Part shown: positions 26,574 to 35,554 of the stretch, one piece after another | Position numbering within the stretch: the stretch's first letter is position 1 | How the letters are laid out: the number at the start of each line of letters is the position of its first letter | NCBI RefSeq assembly: GCF_963666745.1 | Contig: NZ_OY762961.1 | Location: 2,034,001-2,098,000, forward strand | Direction of reading: 5' to 3' | Origin: an uncultured Desulfuromonas sp. | Lineage (GTDB): Bacteria > Desulfobacterota > Desulfuromonadia > Desulfuromonadales > Desulfuromonadaceae | Length of the DNA stretch: 64,000 bases | Program-made: the position numbers and the translations under genes | The notes under the pieces: generated by a model | What the model was told of the DNA's origin: nothing | Databases searched by the model: none | What the model saw: only the letters and a program-made list of their open reading frames with translations

Positions 26574-26750
26574 ATGGGAAAATGTCTGAAAGGAAAATCC
26601 ACCGTCAAACGTCAGGAAGCCACAGTGAAATGCGCTCGCTGCGGGGCCCTGACCGATAAAAAGAAAAACGTCTGTTGCGGCGAAAAAGTGGACGAAAAAA
26701 CCGCCAAGAAAAAAACCGAACAAGGCAAAAAGAAATCCGGCAAAGGATAG
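26574..26750 (+). CDS. Small lysine/cysteine-rich protein (58 aa)
   Basis: A 58-aa frame starts at ATG 26574 behind GAGGAG and ends at TAG 26748-26750. It contains C4, C20-x2-C23 and C34-C35, and 20 lysines, with a C-terminal tail of almost only K, E, T and G. The CARCG...CCG pattern suggests a small zinc ribbon or metal-binding site. It lies 33 nt after the metal exporter in the same direction, so it may be part of the metal response. I do not recognise a named family. Confidence 0.65.
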   Translation: MGKCLKGKSTVKRQEATVKCARCGALTDKKKNVCCGEKVDEKTAKKKTEQGKKKSGKG

Positions 26751-26985
26751 CGGATTCCGCCTTGTGCGCTCATGGCTTGATTTGAGGTTTTTGTCGTAAA
26801 GCGAGAAGAATCACAGAAGAAAAAAAACGGTCCAGACGCCGAAAACACCAACAGGACACGTACGATGCAACCGAGCCCTGCCCCTAAAAATATCTAATCA
26901 CATTGTTCTGCCTTTCGCAGAAAAACAATGCTATGATCCCCAGCCTTTGCCGAAGATCAGTTCCGATCTTCGCCTCAATCATTGC

Positions 26986-26991
26986 TATAAT
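26986..26991 (+). promoter_or_regulatory. -10 box for the zinc-ribbon gene
   Basis: A perfect TATAAT lies 38 bases before ATG 27029; no good -35 hexamer is seen at 17 bases. A short hairpin GAAGATC/GATCTTC (26952-26971) lies just upstream. Confidence 0.35.
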
Positions 26992-27028
26992 TCGTTGTCA
27001 TTTTTCACTCTGGAGAAACACGTTTTTT

Positions 27029-27460
27029 ATGAAAACCACCCTTAGTGCCGGTTCGACGATCGACGCGCGCTGCAGCAAGTGTCGCGATATCACCAATCAT
27101 ACCATCATCGCCATGGTCGATGATCTGCCCGCACTGGTGATGTGCAATACCTGTCAGGGACGCCATAAATATCGCGCCCCTAAAGCTGAAAAGGTGACCA
27201 CAACAAGCGCTACGCCAAAGAAGGCACCGGCACGACCGCGCCTTACCGCCGAGAAGCGTCAACAACAGCAATGGCAGGAATTGAATCTGGAGTCCTGTAC
27301 GAAGATCAAAAGCTACGCCATCACACTTCCGCTGGCAGTCAAAGATGTGGTTCGCCACCCGACGTTTGGGCTGGGACAGGTCACAGAAAAATCAGGGCTG
27401 GACAAGGTGACAATTTTATTCGAAAGCGGCAGTAAAGTCCTGCGTTGCGGAAAAAATTAG
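27029..27460 (+). CDS. Zinc-ribbon protein with C-terminal Tudor/KOW-like motif
   Basis: The 143-aa protein has an N-terminal CSKC...CNTC zinc ribbon, a basic, alanine- and lysine-rich linker, and a C-terminal segment VVRHPTFGLGQVTEKSG with ILFESGSKVLRC. That segment resembles the short SH3-like beta barrel at the end of UvrD-type helicases and other RNA polymerase-binding proteins. Similar proteins occur in Geobacter relatives, without known function. ATG 27029 is used because the upstream frame has no conserved content; the GGAG site is 13 bases away, longer than usual. Confidence 0.65.
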   Translation: MKTTLSAGSTIDARCSKCRDITNHTIIAMVDDLPALVMCNTCQGRHKYRAPKAEKVTTTSATPKKAPARPRLTAEKRQQQQWQELNLESCTKIKSYAITLPLAVKDVVRHPTFGLGQVTEKSGLDKVTILFESGSKVLRCGKN

Positions 27461-27467
27461 GAGGGGG

Positions 27468-28961
27468 CTAGCGCGCCCAGCCGCGGCTCAGGGCAACAGC
27501 TTCAGACCAGCGGCCCATGAATTTTTCGGCCTGATCGCGTGACATTTCAGCCTCGTAGCGCTGACGAAGAGTCTGACAATTTTGCAGTTCTCGGCAATCG
27601 CTCCACAGCCCTGAGGCCAGACCGGCGAGCGCAGCAGCACCAAATGCAGTGGTTTCACCCAGGGGAGCAACACTGACCGGCACACCGAGCATATCAGCCT
27701 GAAACTGCATGAGAAATTCATTCGCAACCGCGCCACCATCGGCACGCAACTCCGTCAAAGCAACACCGGACTCTTGCGTCATGATCCGGGCGACATCGGT
27801 GACTTGATACGCCATACTTTCCAAGGCGGCACGCACCAGATGAGCCCGCGTCGTTCCGCGCGTCATACCGATCATCAGGCCACGCGCATACGGATCCCAA
27901 TGCGGCGCCCCCAGTCCAGTTAAAGCCGGGACAAAGTAAACATCTTCATTGTCCACCACAGATGCAGCGAGTGCGGCACTGTCTGCCGCTGACTCGATCA
28001 GGCCGAGCCCATCCCTCAGCCACTGAATGGCGGCACCGGTCACAAAAATCGAGCCTTCCAGAGCATAGGTCAACGGGCAACCTTCCAGCTGCCAGGCAAT
28101 GGTCGTCAACAAATGATCGCTGATAACTGGTTGCGTGCCGGTATTCAGCAGCAAAAAGGACCCGGTTCCATAGGTGTTCTTCGCCATACCGGGATCATGG
28201 CACATCTGCCCAAACAAAGCCGCCTGCTGATCACCAGCGACACCGGTCACCGGAATTCTCACGCCATCAAATAAATCGGGATCAGTTTCGGTAAAGAAGG
28301 TCGCGGAGGGAAAGACCTTTGGCAACAGCTTTTCCGGAATCCCCAGCCGGTCAAGAATGGTTTCATCCCAACAGTTGCGATGGATGTCATAAAGCAGGGT
28401 ACGGGAGGCATTGGTGACATCGGTGACATGGCAACGACCACCAGAGAGTTTCCACAGCAACCAACTGTCAATGGTGCCGAAGGCCAGCTCTCCTTTGCAG
28501 GCGCGTTGTTGCCATTCTGACGACTGCTGAAGCAGCCAGTGCACTTTAGTGGCCGAAAAATACGGATCGATACGTAAACCGGTGCGTTGCTGCCAGTCAG
28601 GCTCCAAACCTTCTGCTTTAAGCTGCTCACAAAAGTTGGCGGTGCGGCGGTCTTGCCAGACGATAGCGGGCGCCACCGGAAGCGATGTGCGCCGATCCCA
28701 AACGACGACCGTTTCACGCTGATTGGTAATCCCGATGGAACGCAGCTGCTGAACCGAGATATCCCCTTGAGCCAATGCCTGGCGTATGACCTTCAGGGTC
28801 GTCTGCCAGATCTCCTCTGCATCATGCTCAACCCAGCCGGGCTGTGGATACGATTGGTTAAATTCACTGTAGGCCTGGGCACACAAGCCACCTTGGCGAT
28901 CAAAGATCAGGACGGTGGTTCCGGTTGTCCCCTGGTCGACAGCCAGGACATAAGAGGTCAT
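27468..28961 (-). CDS. glpK: Glycerol kinase
   Basis: The 497-aa FGGY-family enzyme phosphorylates glycerol to glycerol-3-phosphate. It shows DQGTTGTTVLIFD (phosphate 1), GITNQRETVVVWD, WQDRRTA, SWLLWKLSGG and ALEGSIFVTGAAIQWLRDGL. Length is normal. ATG 28961 follows AGGAG by six bases. No glpF or glpD is next to it; it stands between a convergent zinc-ribbon gene and a PilZ gene. Confidence 0.96.
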   Translation of the reverse strand: MTSYVLAVDQGTTGTTVLIFDRQGGLCAQAYSEFNQSYPQPGWVEHDAEEIWQTTLKVIRQALAQGDISVQQLRSIGITNQRETVVVWDRRTSLPVAPAIVWQDRRTANFCEQLKAEGLEPDWQQRTGLRIDPYFSATKVHWLLQQSSEWQQRACKGELAFGTIDSWLLWKLSGGRCHVTDVTNASRTLLYDIHRNCWDETILDRLGIPEKLLPKVFPSATFFTETDPDLFDGVRIPVTGVAGDQQAALFGQMCHDPGMAKNTYGTGSFLLLNTGTQPVISDHLLTTIAWQLEGCPLTYALEGSIFVTGAAIQWLRDGLGLIESAADSAALAASVVDNEDVYFVPALTGLGAPHWDPYARGLMIGMTRGTTRAHLVRAALESMAYQVTDVARIMTQESGVALTELRADGGAVANEFLMQFQADMLGVPVSVAPLGETTAFGAAALAGLASGLWSDCRELQNCQTLRQRYEAEMSRDQAEKFMGRWSEAVALSRGWAR

Positions 28962-28994
28962 CCAAAACTCCTGAAGCAAGAGCAGCCAGGACGG

Positions 28995-29672
28995 TTAATC
29001 CCCATCCAGCAGGGTACGAATCTCTTCCATCTGACCGTCACTGATCACCGAAAAATGAAGACCGACGCCAGGCACCATCATCGACTTTCCCCACTCGCGG
29101 CACCAGCGGACTTCAACCATAATCGGCGAATTATCCATCAATTCGATGATCCGAATCCACAAACGTTCCCCCACGGTAAAGTCTTCTGTCGTCGCCAGAA
29201 AACAGCCGCCGGCTGACAGGTCCATCGTCACGGAACGGTTTACAGATTCAGGGGCGAATTGTTTATGCAGCGAGTAAAGGATATTGCAATGAATCGGCTT
29301 GCGCTGACACATCCGCAGACAGCGCGGAGGGTAATTGGTACAGTAGGTTTCCACAAACTTCGGGATAGAGATCTGCTGACCGGGGCCGGCACCCGTCATC
29401 AGGGTGCGAATCTCTCCGGTTTTAGGATCAAGACGCAAACGCAGCGACGGATAGACCTCCAGCAGCTCCTGAATAACTTCCCGATCAAAATGACTGGCGC
29501 GTATGCTGCTGACGACATCGAGCAGAACACCACTGCACGGAATGGTATTGGACTGTTTAAAAAAATCTTTAAAATCCGAGACCACAACAGCCATGGCGCC
29601 CTGGTCCGGCAACGCCTTGAGGTAATGCTTCTGCACCTCTGGATCGTGTGTGTATAAAAGCAGTTTGAGCAT
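28995..29672 (-). CDS. PilZ-domain protein (probable c-di-GMP effector)
   Basis: The 225-aa protein has an N-terminal receiver-like region without clear phosphorylation residues (about 1-85) and a C-terminal PilZ domain. The PilZ motif is partly kept: RKPIHCN stands in for RxxxR and the second motif NRSVTMDLSAGGCFL matches D-x-S-x-x-G. Full c-di-GMP binding is therefore possible but not certain, since the first arginine cluster is weak. The GGDEF gene at 52 kb shows that c-di-GMP signalling exists in the organism. The SH3 protein gene lies 26 nt upstream. Confidence 0.75.
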   Translation of the reverse strand: MLKLLLYTHDPEVQKHYLKALPDQGAMAVVVSDFKDFFKQSNTIPCSGVLLDVVSSIRASHFDREVIQELLEVYPSLRLRLDPKTGEIRTLMTGAGPGQQISIPKFVETYCTNYPPRCLRMCQRKPIHCNILYSLHKQFAPESVNRSVTMDLSAGGCFLATTEDFTVGERLWIRIIELMDNSPIMVEVRWCREWGKSMMVPGVGLHFSVISDGQMEEIRTLLDGD

Positions 29673-29698
29673 CGACGTCCCCTTTTAAGTCGGACGGC

Positions 29699-30376
29699 TT
29701 AGAAACCGCCCAGCGAGCGCCTTTTCTTACGCGAAAACTTGCCGGCCACCCAGCCAACAAACAAGACACCGGCACCGGCAACAAACCATTTAATCATGGC
29801 CGTATTGAGCACCTCAGCGTTCTGTTCCTCCAACTGCTGGGTTTTCTGACTGAGTTCGGCAAAGTCCTTTTTCAACCGTTGTCGTTCCTTGTCAATCAGC
29901 ACGGTATTCTCAGCCTTATTTTGCAGCTCAGCATATTGTTTCTGGGTTTGTTCCAGTGTCTGTTGCGTCTGCTCTAACTCTCGACGCGTCTGGATCAAGG
30001 CCTCTTCGAGCTCGGCATTTGATTCACTCAGTGTTGTCACGGAACCATGGCGGTCTGACAATTTTTTTTCGAGTCCGGCAAGGTCCTGTTTCAATTTGGC
30101 GATCACCGACGTTTTTGGCGTCGAACGGGAGATATATTGCTTGAGAACGTAACCTTCGACACCGTTCTCTAGTCGCACATGCAGATAGCGTCCCTGTTCA
30201 TCAAGTACGTCCACCGGCGTATCCGTGGCAATCGTCTGAATCACCCGGTATTGATTGCCCATGCCTTCCCTCACGGTTATGACCAACTGGTCTGAAACGT
30301 AGCGGGTTTCCGCTGCAACCGTAGCGGCAGCGCAAAGCAGTAAAAGCATCAACAGGATCAAGCTGCGAAATTTCAT
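29699..30376 (-). CDS. SH3-domain membrane protein (TIGR04211-like)
   Basis: The 225-aa protein has a signal peptide (cleavage likely after AATVAAE-like sequence near residue 22), a bacterial SH3 domain (residues about 25-88: VREGMGNQYRVIQTI, VEGYVLKQYIS), a long coiled coil (about 95-190) and a C-terminal TM helix followed by a basic tail KFSRKKRRS. This is the layout of TIGR04211 proteins, including E. coli YgiM, probably involved in the cell envelope. ATG 30376 has AGGAG upstream; the longer frame adds a non-signal-like N-terminus. Confidence 0.85.
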   Translation of the reverse strand: MKFRSLILLMLLLLCAAATVAAETRYVSDQLVITVREGMGNQYRVIQTIATDTPVDVLDEQGRYLHVRLENGVEGYVLKQYISRSTPKTSVIAKLKQDLAGLEKKLSDRHGSVTTLSESNAELEEALIQTRRELEQTQQTLEQTQKQYAELQNKAENTVLIDKERQRLKKDFAELSQKTQQLEEQNAEVLNTAMIKWFVAGAGVLFVGWVAGKFSRKKRRSLGGF

Positions 30377-30547
30377 CAACAGACTCCTTTGCAGTGTGAT
30401 CAGCTTCCCGGAGAAGCCTCCAGGAAATGACGACAAACAACACAAATGAAGGCTCATTGAAAAAGCCCCCTAATGAATTTCGGCGTCAGGACGGATATTC
30501 TTTAGAACTCCGCGCTGCAGCGTTACACTCCCCTCCCGGTTCTACTA

Positions 30548-31903
30548 CTAACTGAGGGGCCAATCCGTTTCGTAACCGGCCGGATAAAAGTTTTCCCGTG
30601 TCCGATTAAAATAACCATACTGAATGGCCGGCACCTGTTGCTTGACATGGTCGAGCATCGCCTTCATACCCATACCCGGCTCGCCCTGCGGCATGGCCTG
30701 CCAGTACATCAGCGGGTCCAGGCACAGATTGCGCATCTGGATCAGATCCACCCGACGGTTATCAATCACCTTGAGCAACGCCTCGACTTCAGCGGGCTGA
30801 TCGGTGATGCCGGGAAACACCAGATAGTTGAGCATGACAAACAGACCGTGGTCTTTGGCCAGACGAATTGATTCCAGCACATCGGCAAACACGTAGCCAC
30901 GTGGCCGATAATAGGCATTGTAAAACGGCTCGCGCAGTGCATTCAACGACACCCGAATCGAATCGATACCGGCCTCGGCCAATTTGACCACTTTATCCGG
31001 CAAGGACGCATTGGAATTAAAATTGATGGTGCCACGTGAGGTCTGCTGACGCATGGCGCGCACCGCCTCACAGATGGTATCAGCCTGCAGAATCGGGTCA
31101 CCTTCGCAGCCTTGCCCAAACGAGACAATGGCGTTTTCCGCCTGCTCCAGATGCGGTACGGCCGTCTGACACAGCTCTTCGACCGTCGGCACAAAGGTCA
31201 ACCGTTCCTGGCTCGACGGGCAGCACTCGTTCTCTTCGGCCTGATACGACAGACAACCCAGGCAACGCGAATTACATACCGGCGAGGTCGGCAGCGGCGC
31301 TTCCCAGCGACCGAGAAACAGATTCTTAGCGGCAAAGCAGTGATAATCAAGGGCGCAGCGTGACAGCTGGTCGAGCAGACGATTGTCCGGGTATTGCGCC
31401 AGGATTTTTTCAACACCGGGCGCCACTTCACGGTCATCAAAACGCTCCGGCTGCCACTGCACGTTGCGATCGACCTTCTGGGCCGCCACGTAAAAGCGCT
31501 CTTCCTCCAGGCACCAACCCACCGCCGTATAAGCCCACAGTGGTAACGTCTGGCGTTCTTTGCGATAGTCAGCGGCTGGCAACAGGGTGCGGGTAAAGGC
31601 CGGAGCCATAAAGGCGCAGACTGCTTCGATCTTTTCTCCGCCCCAGCGACGCGGCAAGCGCTCGGCCGTAACAAAACGATTTTGACTCGGATCAAAGCCG
31701 ACCGGCGGCGTCTGCGGCAGAGTAAACAGGCGGCTGCCTTCCGGCAAAGGAATCAACTCTTCATCCAGCGGACGACACAGGCTCATGCCGTTCATTCCCG
31801 CCATGAGTAAGTCGGGATGCTCAAACACCTCGCCATCTGCTGTGGCCACCACCATGTGAATCGTTTTACCCTGAGCTGTCTGCCTTTGCCGCTGTTTCGC
31901 CAT
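30548..31903 (-). CDS. Radical SAM protein of unknown function
   Basis: The 451-aa protein has an unusual 200-residue N-terminal region, then the radical SAM cluster motif C-NSR-C-LG-C and downstream strands SFGQGCEGDP (SAM GGE-like), RVSLNALREPFYNAYYRP and MLNYLVFPGITDQ, as in many SAM methylthiolation- or maturase-type enzymes. An internal cluster of extra cysteines (ECCPSSQE) follows. I do not recognise the substrate. It is divergent from the B12-binding radical SAM gene. Start ATG 31903. Confidence 0.75.
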   Translation of the reverse strand: MAKQRQRQTAQGKTIHMVVATADGEVFEHPDLLMAGMNGMSLCRPLDEELIPLPEGSRLFTLPQTPPVGFDPSQNRFVTAERLPRRWGGEKIEAVCAFMAPAFTRTLLPAADYRKERQTLPLWAYTAVGWCLEEERFYVAAQKVDRNVQWQPERFDDREVAPGVEKILAQYPDNRLLDQLSRCALDYHCFAAKNLFLGRWEAPLPTSPVCNSRCLGCLSYQAEENECCPSSQERLTFVPTVEELCQTAVPHLEQAENAIVSFGQGCEGDPILQADTICEAVRAMRQQTSRGTINFNSNASLPDKVVKLAEAGIDSIRVSLNALREPFYNAYYRPRGYVFADVLESIRLAKDHGLFVMLNYLVFPGITDQPAEVEALLKVIDNRRVDLIQMRNLCLDPLMYWQAMPQGEPGMGMKAMLDHVKQQVPAIQYGYFNRTRENFYPAGYETDWPLS

Positions 31904-32042
31904 CGAATGGACCACCTTGCCGAAATGTGATTAACTTAAAGCACTTATGCTACCTGAAATATCATCAGAACAACACCATTTAATTGTTATTTCAGCCTCT
32001 TTTCCCTTTTCTCAGACATCGCCCTCGGCTAGACTGGGCGCC

Positions 32043-33764
32043 ATGCGAACCCTGTTGACCACCCTACACAGCAAATACATCCATCCCAGTCTGGCGCTGC
32101 CCTACTTAGCGGCCTATTGTCAGCAGGATGCGACCATTGACTGCGACGAACTGCTCATTCGCGAGTTCACTCTGCACGAGCCGAAAGAAAACGTGCTCTA
32201 CGAACTGCTCAAAGAACAGCCGGATGTGATCGCTTTTTCCGTTTATTTGTGGAACCGCATCGCCACATTAGAGCTGGTCGATGCTCTGCACGTGGCAGCA
32301 CCGCACGTCCGCGTCATCCTCGGCGGTCCGGAAGTCAGTTACGAAACCACGCCGTTGTGGCAACACCATCCAGGCATCCACGCTATTATCCATGGCGAAG
32401 GAGAACAACCACTACGCGCCCTGCTCCACTCCTGGCAGCACAAAGAACAACCAAAACCGATACCAGGCATTGAACAACGCGATGGAAATCACCTCATCGA
32501 CGGTGGCGTTGGTCCACTATTGGAAACGTTGGACAGCATCCCATCACCGTTTGAAAGCGGCTGGATGGACTGCGAGCGCGGCTTTGTCTATTACGAAACC
32601 AGTCGCGGTTGCCCGTACAGCTGTGCTTTCTGTATGAGCGCTCTGGATACGAGGGTGCGGTCGTTTTCCATGGAGCGTATTGAACGCGACCTGCTATGGC
32701 TGATGGAGCGCGAGATTCCCAAGATCAAACTGGTGGATCGCACCTTCAACTACGACCCGCGCCGCGCCTACCACATTTTCAGCTTTATCCTGAAGCACAA
32801 CCGCTGCAGCCATTTTCATTTTGAGATCGGTGCCCATCTACTCGACGAAGCCACGTTGGAACTACTCAAGACGGTACCGGACGACATGTTCCAGTTCGAG
32901 ATCGGCATCCAATCGACCCTGCCGGAGACATTGAAGACCATCAAACGTCATGCCCCGCAGCAGCAGTTGTTTGACAATGTCCGCGCCCTCATTGAAACGA
33001 CCCATGTCCACCTGCACCTTGATTTGATTGCCGGATTACCGGGCGAAGACATGGCCCAGATGGTCAAGGGCTTCGACCAGGTGATGGCCCTCAACCCCGA
33101 TCATCTGCAGATCGAAACGGTAAAACTATTGCCGGGCGCACCGCTGCGCCAGCAGGCCCAACACCATCATTTGGTGTTCGACCCCAACCCGCCCTACCGC
33201 GTGCTGACGACACCGACCATGAACTATAACGACCTGGAAGAAATACGCGCCCTGAGTCGGGTGCTGGATCTGACCTGGAATTGCGGACGGGCACGCAATC
33301 TGCTGCGGTATCTGGGCGATCACTACGAGAGTATGGGCGAGGCGTCTCTGGCCATTGCTCGCGACTGGCAGCAGCGCAATGTGCTGCGCTTTCCGCTGGG
33401 TCAAAAGGAGTTGTTTGAACAGCTGGCGGCATTTATCCGCCATCAGGCCGACGAAGACCAGCAGCCCGTCCTACTCGACCTCCTCGCCCGCGATTGCGCC
33501 CTCACCGAACGGCTGACGCCGGGCAATGCGCCGGACTTTTTCGATCTGGATCTTGACCACGACCAGCAGGCACGCCTCAAGCAATGCGTCGCAGAGCAGT
33601 TACAACGCATTCAAGGGCAAGGAATCAAGCTGCAGCATTTTGCCGCCCGCTTTCAGCACCTGCCGGACCGGGAACCAGCCGTGCATGTGTTTTTCTATCT
33701 GACGGGAAGTGGACGGAAGATGGAGGTGCTGGAAACGATCCTCAACGAAGAAAGTACCATCTGA
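32043..33764 (+). CDS. B12-binding radical SAM protein with DUF4080
   Basis: The 573-aa protein has an N-terminal cobalamin-binding domain (about 1-135, LGGPEVSYETTP), the radical SAM motif C-PYS-C-AF-C, SAM-binding strands (FEIGAHLLDEATLELL, GIQSTLPETLKTI, LDLIAGLPGED) and a C-terminal DUF4080 region. Such enzymes perform methylations or ring chemistry; the substrate is unknown. ATG 32043 is chosen because the product then begins with the Rossmann-like MRTLLTTLHSKYIHPSL. A diverged copy of its last 48 codons lies at 37079-37223. Confidence 0.85.
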   Translation: MRTLLTTLHSKYIHPSLALPYLAAYCQQDATIDCDELLIREFTLHEPKENVLYELLKEQPDVIAFSVYLWNRIATLELVDALHVAAPHVRVILGGPEVSYETTPLWQHHPGIHAIIHGEGEQPLRALLHSWQHKEQPKPIPGIEQRDGNHLIDGGVGPLLETLDSIPSPFESGWMDCERGFVYYETSRGCPYSCAFCMSALDTRVRSFSMERIERDLLWLMEREIPKIKLVDRTFNYDPRRAYHIFSFILKHNRCSHFHFEIGAHLLDEATLELLKTVPDDMFQFEIGIQSTLPETLKTIKRHAPQQQLFDNVRALIETTHVHLHLDLIAGLPGEDMAQMVKGFDQVMALNPDHLQIETVKLLPGAPLRQQAQHHHLVFDPNPPYRVLTTPTMNYNDLEEIRALSRVLDLTWNCGRARNLLRYLGDHYESMGEASLAIARDWQQRNVLRFPLGQKELFEQLAAFIRHQADEDQQPVLLDLLARDCALTERLTPGNAPDFFDLDLDHDQQARLKQCVAEQLQRIQGQGIKLQHFAARFQHLPDREPAVHVFFYLTGSGRKMEVLETILNEESTI

Positions 33765-33775
33765 TCGTTGTAAAA
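33606..33775 (+). repeat. Copy A of a diverged repeat (3' end of the DUF4080 gene)
   Basis: The end of the DUF4080 gene and ten bases beyond it match 37079-37245 at roughly 80 percent identity by eye, including CTGACGGGAAGTGG and TGATCGTT. This is the copy inside the intact gene. Confidence 0.85.
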
Positions 33776-33873
33776 TAGAACACGAAATACGGGTTTGGTC
33801 GGCTTGGCTCTGAAGCGGTATAAATCCCAGCGGAATGCAACAGCCCCTAGCAGCTATTCGTGACCCGTGAAAC

Positions 33874-34512
33874 CTACCAATGGATCACCAATGGCAAATC
33901 AGGACGGAGATCCCTGGTTAATCCACTACGGCCATGATCCAATGTAAGCGTTGCCAAATGCTCACTCCCAAGCTCAATTTGAAGTCGATCAGCCGACTGC
34001 AGTGCTCGCAGCGTATCTGACATCTCGCCAAGAGGGACAGAGAGCTGAACATGACTCATGGACTTAAATATTCCTGTTTCTTCTTTTCGGCTAACAGGAC
34101 CAACAAATGGGACGTAAATGCACAGGGGCTCTTCCAAAATTTCAGAGTTGTCGCCAACGTGAAATGCATTGGGTGGCTCAAAATAGTCAGGTTGATATTT
34201 CCAGCCGCTAAACGGCATTCCTGAGTTTGAATCCTCTGTTCTCGTCAGAACAATTCCAAACGGTGAGGCATTTTCTTTTTGAATCCGTTCCGGAAATCTC
34301 ATTTTTTGCGCGGGGCCATTATTCACCTCTTGGCGGTCACGTAAATAGAGTAATTCAAGCATGCCGTTAGAAAACGTAAAGCGCCGATTTGAAGTCCCTT
34401 GGCCCTTATGGTCCCGACTAAAACTTTCACTCAGCCCAATGGAAACCAAAAGATCACCCGCATCTTTGGGGTTGTCCGTCAGGATAAAAAAGTGGTCCAA
34501 CTCTAAATCCAC
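33874..34512 (-). CDS. VOC/glyoxalase-like superfamily protein
   Basis: The 212-aa protein begins DLELDHFFILTDNPKDAGDLL, the strand-helix start of a VOC (vicinal oxygen chelate) domain, and has FSNGMLELLYLRDR. Metal-binding positions cannot be judged by eye, and the match is to the large 'glyoxalase-like' group, so the reaction is unknown. GTG 34512 or TTG 34515 are both served by GAGGAG. The gene is the first of four minus-strand accessory genes and is separated from its neighbours by 80-110 nt gaps, not an operon-like spacing. Confidence 0.65.
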   Translation of the reverse strand: MDLELDHFFILTDNPKDAGDLLVSIGLSESFSRDHKGQGTSNRRFTFSNGMLELLYLRDRQEVNNGPAQKMRFPERIQKENASPFGIVLTRTEDSNSGMPFSGWKYQPDYFEPPNAFHVGDNSEILEEPLCIYVPFVGPVSRKEETGIFKSMSHVQLSVPLGEMSDTLRALQSADRLQIELGSEHLATLTLDHGRSGLTRDLRPDLPLVIHW

Positions 34513-34594
34513 CAATGAACTCCTCTAAAAGATAACATCTGTAGCTACAGCAAACTGAGCGCACAGCCAATGTTTTGGCCCGCCCACTCTTTTT

Positions 34595-35026
34595 TCACAG
34601 CGCCATATGCAGGAGCGGATAAGGCTTGCCCTGCCCATCAACGGGTGAGCGCCCTGTTACCGAAAACCCCATATGCTGATAAAACCCCAGCGCCTGACCG
34701 TTCTGTTCATTGACATCTACTTTGCTCGCACCTTGGGAGTTGATGGCATAGAGGACTAACAGAGCACCAAGACCTTTTCTGCGCGCTTCAGGTGCAATAA
34801 ACAACATCTCAATATTGCCATCATGCACACCACAAAAACCCAGTATTTCACCATCATTTGATTTAGCACACCTCAGGTCAACGGCGTCAAAATACTGTTC
34901 AAGGATCAATGGCTTTAACTCTTGCAGATCTTCCTCGGCCAAAAAATCATGAGTTGCTCTAACCGAAGCCTCCCAGACTTTTATCAGAGTGAGATAATCT
35001 GCTTTTTCGACAACCTCTATGTTCAT
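34595..35026 (-). CDS. GNAT-family N-acetyltransferase
   Basis: The 143-aa protein has the acetyl-CoA loop APEARRKGLGALL and the C-terminal VDVNEQNGQALGFYQHMGF of GNAT enzymes, close to the YafP/putative acetyltransferase branch. The substrate is unknown. Start ATG 35026; upstream is a possible stem-loop (35051-35088). Confidence 0.8.
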   Translation of the reverse strand: MNIEVVEKADYLTLIKVWEASVRATHDFLAEEDLQELKPLILEQYFDAVDLRCAKSNDGEILGFCGVHDGNIEMLFIAPEARRKGLGALLVLYAINSQGASKVDVNEQNGQALGFYQHMGFSVTGRSPVDGQGKPYPLLHMAL

Positions 35027-35116
35027 GGCGTAACTCAACGGGAAATGTAACGCCGCCATAAACGACGCAAGCTTGTAAGCGTCCGGCGACTATTGGGGGC
35101 AACTTTGATGGCCTAA

Positions 35117-35470
35117 TCAGAAGTCATAGTGGGCAAATGCCCTCACAACTTTACCATTTGCACCGAAATGAAATATCTCGTTTGAGAGGCCCAAGACACC
35201 CTCATAGAGGAGAGCGACACTATTTGCCCCTTGCAATGTGTGCAGCAACGTGAATTTTAAGTCCGGATATTTCTCCAAAGCACCGGCCCAATACTTTTCC
35301 ACAGCTGATTTACCTTTGAGCAGACCACTTGGCTCACCAGTAAGCTTGATTATTGCCGGAGATGACATTTCGAATTCGTCGTCGTAGTGCGAAAGGATCA
35401 GTTCCAGGTCATGCGAATTCCAAGCATGAATCCATTCTTCTGCAAACTTTTGCGCTTGGTCTTTGTTCAT
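35117..35470 (-). CDS. SnoaL-like / NTF2-fold protein
   Basis: The 117-aa protein starts KDQAQKFAEEWIHAWNSHDLELILSHYDDEFEM, the classic N-terminus of nuclear-transport-factor-2-like SnoaL proteins, and ends with a beta-rich half. Such folds serve as isomerases, hydrolases or binding proteins; the substrate is unknown. ATG 35470 follows GGGAAG. Confidence 0.75.
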   Translation of the reverse strand: MNKDQAQKFAEEWIHAWNSHDLELILSHYDDEFEMSSPAIIKLTGEPSGLLKGKSAVEKYWAGALEKYPDLKFTLLHTLQGANSVALLYEGVLGLSNEIFHFGANGKVVRAFAHYDF

Positions 35471-35554
35471 AGATGAGCTTCCCTCAACGTAAAGTAACGG
35501 GTACCGACAGACGTCCGGGTTGGGTGCCAGGTTATGCCAGGGCATGACCACTCC

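Noticed and set aside
35051-35088. attC-like stem (CGCCG...GACGC/GCGTC CGGCG) upstream of the GNAT gene
   Set aside because: No matching pair of RYYYAAC and GTTRRRY core sites flanks it, and the neighbouring gaps lack such sites, so I do not call the VOC/GNAT/SnoaL genes cassettes.
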